64,000 bases of DNA, taken from positions 374,958 through 438,957 of the forward strand of contig NZ_FNHN01000001.1 of the NCBI RefSeq assembly GCF_900103525.1, in the 5' to 3' direction. The DNA is from Bacillus sp. OK048. Lineage in GTDB: Bacteria; Bacillota; Bacilli; Bacillales; Cytobacillaceae. Made by a program: the position numbers and the translations under genes. Every line of letters begins with the position of its first letter. Position 1 is the first letter of the stretch. The notes under the pieces are model-generated. The model searched no databases, was not told the origin of the DNA, and saw only the letters and a program-made list of their open reading frames with translations. Shown here piece after piece: positions 44,731-53,982 of the stretch.

Positions 44731-45927
44731 TTAGTATCTTAGTGCATTTGATTCCAAACCAGCTAGTACTCGACCATAATTCTCTTTTGTGATCATTGGT
44801 GAAAGCGTTCTGTGTGAATATAAAGTCCAAAAATCACGGAAGATTCGTTGGAGTGGATGGCCTTCATAGACAAATCCAGATCCGCTGGCTAACATTAGAA
44901 TATCGAGTGCTTCTTTACTCACCTGATTGGCATAGCCGATATCGGCTAACGCCTTTACCCGTGCATGAGGTTCCATGAATTTTCCACTCGCCGCCCACTT
45001 ATCAAGTTCATCTGCAACCTGATAATAGTGCATGGAAGCGGTATCAATTTTCAACGCAGCATCTGCAAGTAAGGAATGCAGAGTAGATGAATCTTTTAAA
45101 TATTCAACACCAATATGGGCAGCTTTCCGATTAGGGAGTACTTCTTGGAAGAATTCCAATGCTGCTTTTACGAGCCCAACCCCTGGTAATCCTAAAGACA
45201 ATGCCAATGCCGGAAATAGGGCGGTATTATATAATGGGATATCACGGAAATGATCGGATTTAAACTGTCCATTCAATACTTCTGCAAACGATACAACTCG
45301 GTGATCTGGGATAAATACGTTTTTCATTTTGACACTGTTGCTACCAGTTCCTCTTAAACCCATCGTATGCCAGTCATCCATAATTTCTAACTCATCGAAC
45401 GGCAGTGTCATTAATGCTTGGTCAACAAGCTTCCCTTCATCATCGGTGATGGCCATTCCAAAGTAGCCCCATGTGGCATGAAGTGAACCCGAGCAAAACA
45501 TCCAGAATCCCTCTTCAATTAAATATCCGCCGTCTACTTTGCGGGCAATACATTTCCTTGGTTCATAAACCCCTGCGAAAAGAACATTATCTTCATTTTC
45601 ACCAAAGATTTCCAAATGAGTTTTTTCAGTAAAAGATTCTGCTACCATAAGTTCGCGAATCGCACATAACGATAAGATCCAGCCTGTTGACGCACAACCA
45701 CGTGAAATTTCAATAATAACATCGGAATACGTTCTCATACTTGTTTGATAGCCGCCATAAATTTGCGGGCGAAGTAACTTAAATAATCCTGCTTCTTTTA
45801 ATTCATCCATTGTGGCTTCTGGAATTCTTCTTATTTCATCTGTTTCTTTCGCTCTGGCTCGTAAATTTGGGACCAGCAATTTAGCTTTTTCTACTAGAAA
45901 AGTGTCTCTTTCCGCAATTTTGGTCAT
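44731..45927 (-). CDS. ACAD-fold flavin monooxygenase (HsaA-like), module 2
   Basis: A 398-residue class D flavin monooxygenase and first gene of the ten-gene operon. It shows RPQIYGGYQTSMRTYSDVIIEISRGCASTGWI, EEGFWMFCSGSLHATWGYFG and DDWHTMGLRGTGSNSVKMKNVFIPDHRV. It is closer to the module 3 enzyme than to the module 1 enzyme. RBS AAAAGGAGAC. The 16-bp palindrome of 45984-45999 lies 57 bases upstream. It probably hydroxylates a phenolic ring to a catechol for the module 2 dioxygenase. Confidence 0.85.
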   Translation of the reverse strand: MTKIAERDTFLVEKAKLLVPNLRARAKETDEIRRIPEATMDELKEAGLFKLLRPQIYGGYQTSMRTYSDVIIEISRGCASTGWILSLCAIRELMVAESFTEKTHLEIFGENEDNVLFAGVYEPRKCIARKVDGGYLIEEGFWMFCSGSLHATWGYFGMAITDDEGKLVDQALMTLPFDELEIMDDWHTMGLRGTGSNSVKMKNVFIPDHRVVSFAEVLNGQFKSDHFRDIPLYNTALFPALALSLGLPGVGLVKAALEFFQEVLPNRKAAHIGVEYLKDSSTLHSLLADAALKIDTASMHYYQVADELDKWAASGKFMEPHARVKALADIGYANQVSKEALDILMLASGSGFVYEGHPLQRIFRDFWTLYSHRTLSPMITKENYGRVLAGLESNALRY

Positions 45928-45983
45928 GTATATAGTCTCCTTTTCAATTTATTAATGAACGGGTTTCTTTTTAGTTCTTAGTT

Positions 45984-45999
45984 AAATTTTAGAAAATTC
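45984..45999. promoter_or_regulatory. 16-bp palindrome, monooxygenase 2 copy
   Basis: AAATTTTAGAAAATTC is identical to the site at 49661-49676. Symmetry: AATTTT-AG-AAAATT. It lies in the leader of the ten-gene operon. Candidate site for the XylR_N–V4R–PucR regulators. Confidence 0.55.
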
Positions 46000-46125
46000 A
46001 ACTATTAATTGTAAGGGTAAAAATCATTCAATTTTCAGACATTTTCAGTTAACTTTTATTAGTTTTTTTCTTATAAATCTATTTAACTAGTTTTAGAACT
46101 AGAAAATAGTAAGGGAAAATATAAA

Positions 46126-46164
46126 AATCCTAAAGGACATGATCATACGAAGTAGTCCTCTAGG
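46126..46164 (-). terminator. Terminator after FAD oxidoreductase 3
   Basis: AATCCTA-a-AGGAC pairs with GTCCT-c-TAGGAT at 46126-46164. It separates the module 2 transcript from the ten-gene operon. Confidence 0.6.
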
Positions 46165-46173
46165 ATGAAAAAA

Positions 46174-47661
46174 TCATGAATGGATTAAATCCCTTTGTTG
46201 AACAAACCGCGCTGCATTTTCTCCAGCAATTTTTCCAAAAACAGATCCCGCCGTTAAACCTGCCCCTCCAGGATAGTTAAAGTAAAATAACCCGCCAACT
46301 AATTCCCCAGCCGCATACAAGCCTGGAATGGATTGTGACAAGATATTTTGAACTTCGGTATTACTGTTAATCTTTAGTCCTCCAAATGTAAAAGTAATTC
46401 CACAGGTAACTGCATAAGCTTCATATGGACCTTCATCCAAAGTATTCGCCCAATTTGATTTCCGTACTTCTATCCCCTCGGTAGAACGCCCATCTTTAAC
46501 GGTTGGGTTAAACGGAATGTCCTTTTTAACTGCACTGTTATACTCTTTTATCGTTTGTAAAAAGCTTTCTGGATCTACACCTTCTAGTTTCTCAGCTAAT
46601 TCTTCCAATGTATTAGCTTTAACCTTGGTAACATTCCTTGATTTATATTCTTCGCGTAACAAATGAGCTACTTTTTGATCGAAAATTTGCCAAGCAAATT
46701 GACCTGTCTGATCCAAAATCTTTCTGCCGTATTTGGCATAGGTGTAGTTGCGATAGTCAGCACCTTCATCAACAAACCGCTTTCCTTCTGCATTTACGAG
46801 TATCCCAAATGGATAACTTAACTTCTGGAAGCCTTCCGTAAAATCAGGTAAATATCGATCCCCACCAACGGAGTGGCAGCCAGACCAGTTTCCACTGGCC
46901 ATTGCTCCAATATTTATAGCCATTTGTATACCCTCTCCAGTATTAAAGCGACTTCCTCTTGCATGGGCTAAATCCCATTTCGGTCCCAGATAGCGAGTCC
47001 GCATTTCGGGATTTGCATGAAAGCCTCCAGATGCAAGGATCACGGCCTTCGCATGGACTTCGGTCGTTTTACCATTATGCTTAAAAATAACTCCGTGAAC
47101 ACCAAGATCATCATGGATGAGTTCTGTCGCCATCGCATTAAATAAGACTTGAACGCCTAGATTTGCTGCTTCATCGTGCAGTGCCCCTACCAAACCAGGC
47201 CCGCCGCCAACCGATTCAACGATCATGCCACCCCAAAATTTGAACTTTCCATCCACCTTATAGGCTTGGCGGCCATAAATCGGAACCCACCTGACCTTAT
47301 GGGTTTGAAGCCATTTGATGGTATCAAAACTTTCACTTGTTAGAATGGAAGCCAACTCTGGATCGGTCCGGTAATTGGTAATCCGGCACATGTCATTATA
47401 GAATTCTTCTTCGGTATACGCTCCAAAGTCAGACGTATCTATATCTTCTGGTGATAAATCGGGCATAATCACCTTTAAATCTTCAACACCGTTATAGGCA
47501 AATCGAATGGAACCATGGGTGTAGGTACTGTTTCCCCCTTTTTCTGTTTCTGGTGCTTTTTCTAGGACCATTACTCTAGCCCCATTTTCTCGTGCTGAAA
47601 TCGCTGCGCACATCGCGGCATTCCCTGCCCCCACTATGACAACATCTGTATCATATTTCAA
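46174..47661 (-). CDS. FAD-dependent fumarate-reductase/tricarballylate-dehydrogenase-like oxidoreductase (3)
   Basis: A 495-residue flavoprotein. FAD motif TDVVIVGAGNAAMCAAISARENGARVMVLEKAP, substrate region HSVGGDRYLPDFTEGFQKLSYPFGILVNAEGKRFVDEGADYRNYTYA and C-terminal GLYAAGELVGGLFYFNYPGGAGLTAGSVFGKIAG. Related to oxidoreductase 2. It starts with TTG after GAGAGGAAC. Located behind the module 2 dioxygenase with a weak hairpin between them, so expression may be partly independent. Soluble; no heme motif. Confidence 0.83.
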   Translation of the reverse strand: MKYDTDVVIVGAGNAAMCAAISARENGARVMVLEKAPETEKGGNSTYTHGSIRFAYNGVEDLKVIMPDLSPEDIDTSDFGAYTEEEFYNDMCRITNYRTDPELASILTSESFDTIKWLQTHKVRWVPIYGRQAYKVDGKFKFWGGMIVESVGGGPGLVGALHDEAANLGVQVLFNAMATELIHDDLGVHGVIFKHNGKTTEVHAKAVILASGGFHANPEMRTRYLGPKWDLAHARGSRFNTGEGIQMAINIGAMASGNWSGCHSVGGDRYLPDFTEGFQKLSYPFGILVNAEGKRFVDEGADYRNYTYAKYGRKILDQTGQFAWQIFDQKVAHLLREEYKSRNVTKVKANTLEELAEKLEGVDPESFLQTIKEYNSAVKKDIPFNPTVKDGRSTEGIEVRKSNWANTLDEGPYEAYAVTCGITFTFGGLKINSNTEVQNILSQSIPGLYAAGELVGGLFYFNYPGGAGLTAGSVFGKIAGENAARFVQQRDLIHS

Positions 47662-47696
47662 AATAGTTCCTCTCTTTCAGAAAATACTTTTAAAAA

Positions 47697-47725
47697 AGCC
47701 AACTCAAATTATTTTGAGTCAGCTG
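47697..47725 (-). terminator. Partial terminator between dioxygenase 2 and oxidoreductase 3
   Basis: ACTCAAA-ataa-TTTGAGT followed by TGGC and TTTTTT on the minus strand. May attenuate read-through into oxidoreductase 3. Confidence 0.55.
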
Positions 47726-47730
47726 TATGG

Positions 47731-48684
47731 TCAAGCCTCAATCGTTGCTTTGTTCATTTCCTTATCCATTACCGAGTCGCCCCAATACGTGTTTGCTACT
47801 GAGTGGTCCTCCTCCGTCCATTCAACTGGCTCCCAATCTGGTTCAAAGATTAAATAAGAGCCACTGAACAATTCAACACGGCAGCCGCTGCCTGGGTCAA
47901 TGACATATAAGTAGAATGCTTGTGAAACGCCGTGCTTTCCTGGTCCAATAAATTTAATACCCTCTTCACTTAAAATATCAGCTGCCCTTAAAATATCTTG
48001 GGCATTATCCAACCAGTAAGAAATATGGTGCAGCTGGTTTGGTGTTGCTGCCTGTGGTCTTGTAATAACAGCAATATCGTGAACGAGAGGAGTTACGCTC
48101 ATCCAGCCCGCTAATGTGGTTTCCTTGTTGTATCTTACATATTCACGGAGCTTAAAGCCTAATTGTGCTCCCAAGAAATCAAGTATTTCCTGAACATCCA
48201 TCGAAGTAGCAATGTTCACATGATCAAATCGCCTTGGTGAGCAGCCACGTCCCCATGACTTGTAGGTTTGATTTTTTAATAATGAGCGTCTCTTTTCATC
48301 TGCTTGTGGTTTTTCTACATCATAATAGATTTCAAATGAATGCTGACTCGGCAATTTAAAGCGAATGGCACGACCTTGCCCTGCTTCTACACCCGCTTCA
48401 ATCCATTTTACTTCTGTTCCTACTTTTTCAAGTAATTGAGCAAATCCCTCTACATCTTCTGGTCGTTTCGTTCTCCAGCCAATATGGTCGACATACCCTC
48501 TATCACCTGCGGTTAATGAAAGCGAGTGATGTTCAAAATCACCCCAGGCACGTAGATAATAGGTACCATTTACTTCTTCTGTAACTTCTAAACCGATTAC
48601 ATCACGGAAAAACCAAAGTGATTTTTCTAAATCGGGGGTAACGAGGGCAACATGTCCTAGCTTCGCGATTTCTGGTAAAGACAT
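47731..48684 (-). CDS. Type I extradiol dioxygenase, module 2
   Basis: A 317-residue two-domain VOC dioxygenase. Metal ligands: FDHVNIA, LHHISYWLDNAQDIL and CRVELFSG. The signature region GKHGVSQAFYLYVIDPGSG resembles the extradiol motif with one inserted residue. It is close to the module 3 protein (same length, e.g. LPSxHxFEIYYD and KSWxRGxSPRRxDHVNI), so one copy came from duplication. It differs from module 1. RBS GGAGGAATG. Follows hydrolase 2 by 31 bases. Confidence 0.91.
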   Translation of the reverse strand: MSLPEIAKLGHVALVTPDLEKSLWFFRDVIGLEVTEEVNGTYYLRAWGDFEHHSLSLTAGDRGYVDHIGWRTKRPEDVEGFAQLLEKVGTEVKWIEAGVEAGQGRAIRFKLPSQHSFEIYYDVEKPQADEKRRSLLKNQTYKSWGRGCSPRRFDHVNIATSMDVQEILDFLGAQLGFKLREYVRYNKETTLAGWMSVTPLVHDIAVITRPQAATPNQLHHISYWLDNAQDILRAADILSEEGIKFIGPGKHGVSQAFYLYVIDPGSGCRVELFSGSYLIFEPDWEPVEWTEEDHSVANTYWGDSVMDKEMNKATIEA

Positions 48685-48715
48685 TTTTCATTCCTCCTTA
48701 AAATTACGATTATTT

Positions 48716-49555
48716 TCAAATTTTATTTGCAAAGTAGTTCTGAATTAAATGATTAAAGCTTTCTTGTTTTTCGATTTGGGTCCAATGTCCACACTTACCA
48801 TATACGTGGAGCTGGGCATTTGGCAGATGTGAAAGTAAGTAATAGCTGGAGTCAACCGAGCAAACCATATCATCACGACCATGAACAAGCAAAATCGGAT
48901 GCTCAATTCTTCTAAGTGCTGTTACTGGTACGGGTACAGCAGCCGTTGCAAAAATAGAATCATTGGAGAGTTGTACTTCTGGTCTCATCGCTGTTTCATA
49001 ACGATAATCGGTGATCGAGTCGATGATTGGCGCCATCGCTTCCGCATCGTATACAAACCAACTCATAATTTGACGTAATTTTTTTGGAGACGGATTATCG
49101 TAAAAGCCTTTTGCACGGGCAAGCTCTGGACTAAGTTTTGTATTTGGTGTTCCCCCTGGTCCCATTAGCACCACTTTATCAAAACGTTCTGGGTGTTCTA
49201 ATAATAATTCAAGAGCAATGGAACATCCTAATGAATTTCCAACCAGATGCGCCTTTTGGATGTCTAGTTCATCAAGAAGTTCAATCAATTGATTAACCCA
49301 TAAGTCCATCCATCCCTGGCGGTTCTTTGGCAGTGTTTCTGGGTGGCCGCTTTTTCCAAACCCAAGAAGATCGGGTGCAAGGCACTCATAAGTCTCGCTA
49401 CATGCAGCTAAGGCATAACGCCAATTAGCAAAAGCAGTAACACCTGGTCCGGACCCATGTAAAAATAAAATTACTTCAGAATTTTCTTCACCGGCACGAT
49501 TGAGATAGGTTTCGAAGTTCGTAGTTTTTATGGATTGTTCTATTACAGTTTTCAT
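48716..49555 (-). CDS. Meta-cleavage C–C hydrolase, module 2
   Basis: A 279-residue alpha/beta hydrolase. Oxyanion region HGSGPGVTAFANW, nucleophile in GNSLGCSIAL, acidic residue in GRDDMVCS, and histidine in CGHWTQIEKQ. First gene of a leftward transcript (hydrolase–dioxygenase–oxidoreductase 3). RBS GGAGGATATTTTC. The 16-bp palindrome at 49661-49676 lies 106 bases upstream. It would hydrolyse the ring-fission product from the module 2 dioxygenase. Confidence 0.88.
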   Translation of the reverse strand: MKTVIEQSIKTTNFETYLNRAGEENSEVILFLHGSGPGVTAFANWRYALAACSETYECLAPDLLGFGKSGHPETLPKNRQGWMDLWVNQLIELLDELDIQKAHLVGNSLGCSIALELLLEHPERFDKVVLMGPGGTPNTKLSPELARAKGFYDNPSPKKLRQIMSWFVYDAEAMAPIIDSITDYRYETAMRPEVQLSNDSIFATAAVPVPVTALRRIEHPILLVHGRDDMVCSVDSSYYLLSHLPNAQLHVYGKCGHWTQIEKQESFNHLIQNYFANKI

Positions 49556-49660
49556 TTTTAGAAAATATCCTCCTTTTAAGTAAAGTGGTGGCTTGGTACT
49601 TTTGAAAACACTTACATTTCTATCGTAAAATTTATACCTTGAAGTAGGATGGGTATGTGT

Positions 49661-49676
49661 AAATTTTAGAAAATTC
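49661..49676. promoter_or_regulatory. 16-bp palindrome, hydrolase 2 copy
   Basis: Identical to 45984-45999 (AAATTTTAGAAAATTC), also in the leader of a meta-cleavage transcript and next to regulator 2. The repeat of a full 16-mer in two leaders argues for shared control. Confidence 0.55.
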
Positions 49677-49774
49677 CGTCTTTACTTTCTAGGCTAAATC
49701 TATGTGAATTTTTAATATTTTTTAACTAGTTTTTATTGGTTTTTATGTTTGCTAGATATTTGTCTCTATTTCTC

Positions 49775-51631
49775 CTATATCTCAAGCTCTCCTAAGGCCA
49801 ATAATGAATCTAAAATGAGCAATAACTGATAGCTTTGAGCTGGATCCCGCAAGTCCTTTTTCATTAATGCTTCTAATTTATTGATTCGATACATGAGACC
49901 GCTCATGGATAAGCATAGTTCATCCATGGTCTGTTGGAGCTTGCCGCCATTGGCTAAAAAAACATATAATGTTTTAATCAATTCGGTTTTCTTCGCGTCG
50001 CCTAATTGATATAAAGACCCTAGTTCTTGTTTGGCAATTTTTTTAATACCGCTGATATTTTTAGAACTGATTAATACACCAACAATCCCTAGTTCTTTAA
50101 AATCTATTACTTTTTTATCAGTGGATAATCTTAAGGCAATTAATGACTCGTCTAATGATTCCAGAATATTTTCAATGTCTAGCGTTTCGTCACTTACGCC
50201 AATTTTATATAGATAATGGGCATTCCTATTTTCCAAGTGTCTAATGATCTTCTCCAAATTGGTTACTAGATTTGTGGTTGCCGAAAATAGCATGACAATC
50301 CGACTATCATATTGACCAATTAATGCTTTAATTCCCTGGATATCCAAAAATTTTACGATCGTCTCCATGATTTGCTCGATGCTGTCTTTGCTATTTTCTT
50401 GTACCGTACTCTTTTCTTTAAAATCCAATGCAGCTAGATAGAATGGTGCTGCAAAATTAAAACCCATATAGCGTCCACGATTGATAATTTCATCTTTAGA
50501 AGAATATTGACCCTTTAAAATTTGTTCTAAAAAATAGCCTTTCATCTTTTCCAGTGCTTCAAAACTCGTCTTTTCATTTAATAGGTATAAAGAAGCTGCA
50601 TTTGCTACCCGTTCAATAAACATAATTTCACTTTCAGCGCTTTTGGCAGTATCTTTTTTATAATGGAATGTGCAATATCCGATAACCTTTCTTTGAACGA
50701 TGATAGGAGTGATTAGGCGTTCTTGATTAACCGTTTTTAATCTGGTTGTTTCATTAAAATGTGGCTGATTATGTGTGCTGTTACGATTCTTTCGTAATAA
50801 ATTTTCTTTCAAATCTTGGTTAAGGTTAAGGTATTCCTCCTCTTCCAACCCTGCGTAAACAATCTTTTGAAAACTTAAATCCTCGATTGATATGGGAATA
50901 CGTAATAATTTATAAGATGTATCAGTGATTTCCTGTAAATTACTTCCGTTCGATACACTTTCCGTTAGTTTTTTATGGAATTTCGAAACGGTTTCGATAT
51001 AATTCCGCTGCTCGAGTAATTGCTCATACGTATATTCTAATTCTTCAATAATATTCGTTTCATGATAATATTTAAGCTCTTCTTGAATTTCAGGCCCCCA
51101 GGCTTCTTGTAGCCTCATTTCAAAACTACATTCAGCATCGCCTTTCGCGATACAAGTAATTTCTTTTACTATAATGTTTTTCTTACAAATCGTTGACATA
51201 TATCCACTCGCATAGCCTGTTAATGTATGGCAAGTCGGAGTACTGGAAATCCCATGATGCTTTTTATGTTCATTCGCTTCAAAGGAGTCAATCCATTTGC
51301 CCTTTCCATGGATGGACTTTATCTGGTCTGCATCCTTCATCTCGATAAATCTTTCAGATTGAATATCTCCAATATGCCCAGTACTTAAATGGAGAATCGA
51401 TGCTTGTTTGATCAGAAAATCAATATTGGTATTTGTTTGCATCGCTTCTACAGCGTCACTAACACCTAGATTCCAGCCATACCGAAGCAGGAACCCCTTT
51501 GCCCTTTTAAAACCTAAATTTTCAATTAATCCTTTTCGTAAAATACCAAAAGCTGAAGAAGTGGTTAATATTTTTTTATTCCCCTCTTCTTGGAAACCTT
51601 GTTCGATTGGCTTGGCTAGATTTTTTTCCAT
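49775..51631 (-). CDS. XylR_N–V4R–PucR-type aromatic-responsive regulator 2
   Basis: A 618-residue paralog of the regulator at 21.1 kb. XylR_N region SSAFGILRKGLIENLGFKRAKGFLLRYGWNLGVSDA; V4R region TPTCHTLTGYASGYMSTICKK, then EITCIAKGDAECSFEM; a coiled coil (IIEELEYTYEQLLEQRNYIE); a GAF-like middle; and the PucR HTH (TLYVFLANGGKLQQTMDELCLSMSGLMYRINKLEALM). No AAA+ domain. It lies between module 2 and module 3 in the same orientation. RBS GGGTGAGGTA. Aromatic ligands are expected from the DmpR family; the DNA site is unknown. Confidence 0.85.
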   Translation of the reverse strand: MEKNLAKPIEQGFQEEGNKKILTTSSAFGILRKGLIENLGFKRAKGFLLRYGWNLGVSDAVEAMQTNTNIDFLIKQASILHLSTGHIGDIQSERFIEMKDADQIKSIHGKGKWIDSFEANEHKKHHGISSTPTCHTLTGYASGYMSTICKKNIIVKEITCIAKGDAECSFEMRLQEAWGPEIQEELKYYHETNIIEELEYTYEQLLEQRNYIETVSKFHKKLTESVSNGSNLQEITDTSYKLLRIPISIEDLSFQKIVYAGLEEEEYLNLNQDLKENLLRKNRNSTHNQPHFNETTRLKTVNQERLITPIIVQRKVIGYCTFHYKKDTAKSAESEIMFIERVANAASLYLLNEKTSFEALEKMKGYFLEQILKGQYSSKDEIINRGRYMGFNFAAPFYLAALDFKEKSTVQENSKDSIEQIMETIVKFLDIQGIKALIGQYDSRIVMLFSATTNLVTNLEKIIRHLENRNAHYLYKIGVSDETLDIENILESLDESLIALRLSTDKKVIDFKELGIVGVLISSKNISGIKKIAKQELGSLYQLGDAKKTELIKTLYVFLANGGKLQQTMDELCLSMSGLMYRINKLEALMKKDLRDPAQSYQLLLILDSLLALGELEI

Positions 51632-51672
51632 TCCATTACCTCACCCTTTGTATAAGCTTTCTTCTATAAAGA

Positions 51673-51703
51673 AGGCTCCTTACATGTGAGATACAAGGAG
51701 CCT
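51673..51703 (-). terminator. Terminator after dioxygenase 3
   Basis: AGGCTCCTT (51673-51681) / AAGGAGCCT (51695-51703), just beyond the module 3 dioxygenase stop. Confidence 0.75.
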
Positions 51704-51724
51704 CCAATTGCTTATAAATGGTTG

Positions 51725-52678
51725 TTATGCTTCAATTGTTGGATTATTCTCTGGGATAGTATCTGTTTGATCACCCCAGAATGTAAAGCCAACATCCATT
51801 TCATCCAGGGTCCATACAATTGGTTCCCAATCAGGTTCAAAGATTAAATAACCATTAGTGAATATTTCCAGGCGCACTCCACTTCCTGGATCGACAACGT
51901 ATAAATACATTGCTTGAGAGATACCATGTTTACCAGGACCTTTAAACTTAAACCCATGTTCCGTTAAAATGTCTGCGGCACGAAGCAGATCTTGGGCATT
52001 ATCTAGCCAATAAGACAAATGGTGAATTTGATGAGTTGATGGTGAGAATGGATCATGACTTACTGCGATATCATGAACCAATGGTGTAACGCTTAACCAG
52101 GCACCAATTAAAGAGTCATCAGGTGCTTTCACACATTCTCTCATTTTGAAACCAAGTTTTTCCATTAGGAAATCAGAAATTTCATTTGCCTTTAAAGATG
52201 AAAGAATGTTTACATGGTCAATTCTCCTTGGCGAAACTCCTCGAGCCCAAGACTTATAGGTTTGATTCTTTAACACAGATCGCTTTGATGGTTCAGCTAA
52301 TGTTTTTTCCATGTCATAGTAAATTTCAAAGCGATGCTCACTTGGTAATTTGAAGCGAATCGCTCTACCTTGGCCAGCTTCCACACCTGCTTCCACCCAC
52401 CTCACTTCTGTACCTGCTTCTTCTAGTAAACGGGCAAATTGTTCTACATCCTCCGGGCGCTTTGTTCGCCAGGCAATATGATCTACATAAGACTTTTCAC
52501 CAGCGGTAATTGAAAGTGTATGATGCTCAAAGTCTCCCCAAGCACGTAAATAATGTGTGCCATCAACTACTTCAGTTTCTTCTAACCCGATTAATTCCTT
52601 AAAAAACCACAGTGATTTTTCTAGATCAGCAGAAACTAATGCCACATGTCCTAACTTTGCAAGCTCTGGTAAATTCAT
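51725..52678 (-). CDS. Type I extradiol dioxygenase, module 3
   Basis: A 317-residue dioxygenase, paralog of the module 2 enzyme. Ligand segments IDHVNILS, IHHLSYWLDNAQDLL and VRLEIFTNGYL; signature GKHGISQAMYLYVVDPGSG. The glutamate ligand is within RLEIF. RBS AGGAGGAATAAA. It ends the module 3 transcript that starts at the monooxygenase. The extra dioxygenase probably widens the range of catechols or serves a second substrate. Confidence 0.91.
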   Translation of the reverse strand: MNLPELAKLGHVALVSADLEKSLWFFKELIGLEETEVVDGTHYLRAWGDFEHHTLSITAGEKSYVDHIAWRTKRPEDVEQFARLLEEAGTEVRWVEAGVEAGQGRAIRFKLPSEHRFEIYYDMEKTLAEPSKRSVLKNQTYKSWARGVSPRRIDHVNILSSLKANEISDFLMEKLGFKMRECVKAPDDSLIGAWLSVTPLVHDIAVSHDPFSPSTHQIHHLSYWLDNAQDLLRAADILTEHGFKFKGPGKHGISQAMYLYVVDPGSGVRLEIFTNGYLIFEPDWEPIVWTLDEMDVGFTFWGDQTDTIPENNPTIEA

Positions 52679-52739
52679 ATTTATTCCTCCTACTCATTTT
52701 TCGTAATTTTAAAATAACGGAAAGCCCTTTCATTCCAAA

Positions 52740-53933
52740 TCAAACAAAATAAGTATTTGGTTCCTGGCCACACAATACTCTTCCATAGGTCTCAATTAAA
52801 CTTGATGGAGTGATGAAACCATGTAAATGCATCGCGAAAAAGTCACGATAGACTAATTGAATAGGATTTTTATTGTAGGCAAAGACTGAACCTACCCCAG
52901 CTACTAATAGGTCAATCGCTTCTTTACATAGTTGATTCACATAACCAAAGTCTGCTTTTACTTTTACAATTTCAGCTGTATCCATTACCTCACCGCGTGC
53001 AGCGTATCCGTCAATTTTGTCAACAGCACGATATAAATGCAGTTCAGCGGAATCAATTTTAAGTTGTGCTTGAGCTACCTGGTGATGGGTGATCGGAGCT
53101 TCACCTTGTTTTTGATAGAAGGTGTTGCCAATTCCCGCTTTCGGCAGCCTTTCCATATAGAGATCCATTGCTGCCTGTGCCAAACCTAATGCAGGACCTA
53201 CGATCGATAGCGTTAAAGAAGGAACAAAAGAAGAGCGATATAAGGCAACATCTTTGAGTGGATCGATTAAGTAATGACCCTTACTTGCTAACCGGTCCAA
53301 TGACACCCGGTGTTCCGGAACAAAAACATTCCGAACTCTACAGCTGTTACTGCCAGATCCCTTTAACCCCATTACATTCCAGTCGTCTAATACTTCAAGC
53401 TCCTCCTGTGGAATGACCATAATCGCCATTTCCATTCCGCCATCTTCATTTACTAATGGAAAACCAAAGTAACACCAGTCTGCGTGTGGGCTCCCGGAAA
53501 CAAACGGCCATTGGGCTTCCTCAATATAATAGCCGCCGTCAACCTTTTTGATATCACATTTAATTGGCTTGAAATTCCCAGCCAAAACAACATCTTTATC
53601 AGTATTGTAAATTTCATTTAGAGCTTTTTCGCCAAATGTGTAAGAAATCATATAATCACGAATATTACTAAGACATACAAACCAGCCTGCCGACCCATTC
53701 CCTCGTGATATTTCGGTAACCACTTCCGTAAATGCTCTCATATTTGTTTGGTAGCCTCCAAACATAAGAGGTCTTAATACTTTCAAAAGACCTTGATTTT
53801 TTAAATCCTCAACAATTTCATCTGGAATTCTACTATTCTTATCTATGTCTTCACTATACTCTCTAAGTTTAGGAATTAGCGCCCTAGCTCTTTCCACCAA
53901 TACATTTTTTGTTTCCAATACACTTTGTTCCAT
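52740..53933 (-). CDS. ACAD-fold flavin monooxygenase (HsaA-like), module 3
   Basis: A 397-residue class D monooxygenase. Motifs: RPLMFGGYQTNMRAFTEVVTEISRGNGSAGWFV, EEAQWPFVSGSPHADWCYFGFP and DDWNVMGLKGSGSNSCRVRNVFVPEHRV. The start at 53933 uses AGGAGGTAATGAT. Close relative of the module 2 enzyme. It precedes dioxygenase 3 and follows the GntR gene. Substrate unknown; the flavin reductase partner is not in the window. Confidence 0.85.
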   Translation of the reverse strand: MEQSVLETKNVLVERARALIPKLREYSEDIDKNSRIPDEIVEDLKNQGLLKVLRPLMFGGYQTNMRAFTEVVTEISRGNGSAGWFVCLSNIRDYMISYTFGEKALNEIYNTDKDVVLAGNFKPIKCDIKKVDGGYYIEEAQWPFVSGSPHADWCYFGFPLVNEDGGMEMAIMVIPQEELEVLDDWNVMGLKGSGSNSCRVRNVFVPEHRVSLDRLASKGHYLIDPLKDVALYRSSFVPSLTLSIVGPALGLAQAAMDLYMERLPKAGIGNTFYQKQGEAPITHHQVAQAQLKIDSAELHLYRAVDKIDGYAARGEVMDTAEIVKVKADFGYVNQLCKEAIDLLVAGVGSVFAYNKNPIQLVYRDFFAMHLHGFITPSSLIETYGRVLCGQEPNTYFV

Positions 53934-53982
53934 ATCATTACCTCCTGCCATCATAGTGGCTAAACTTTGGTCTTACACCATT

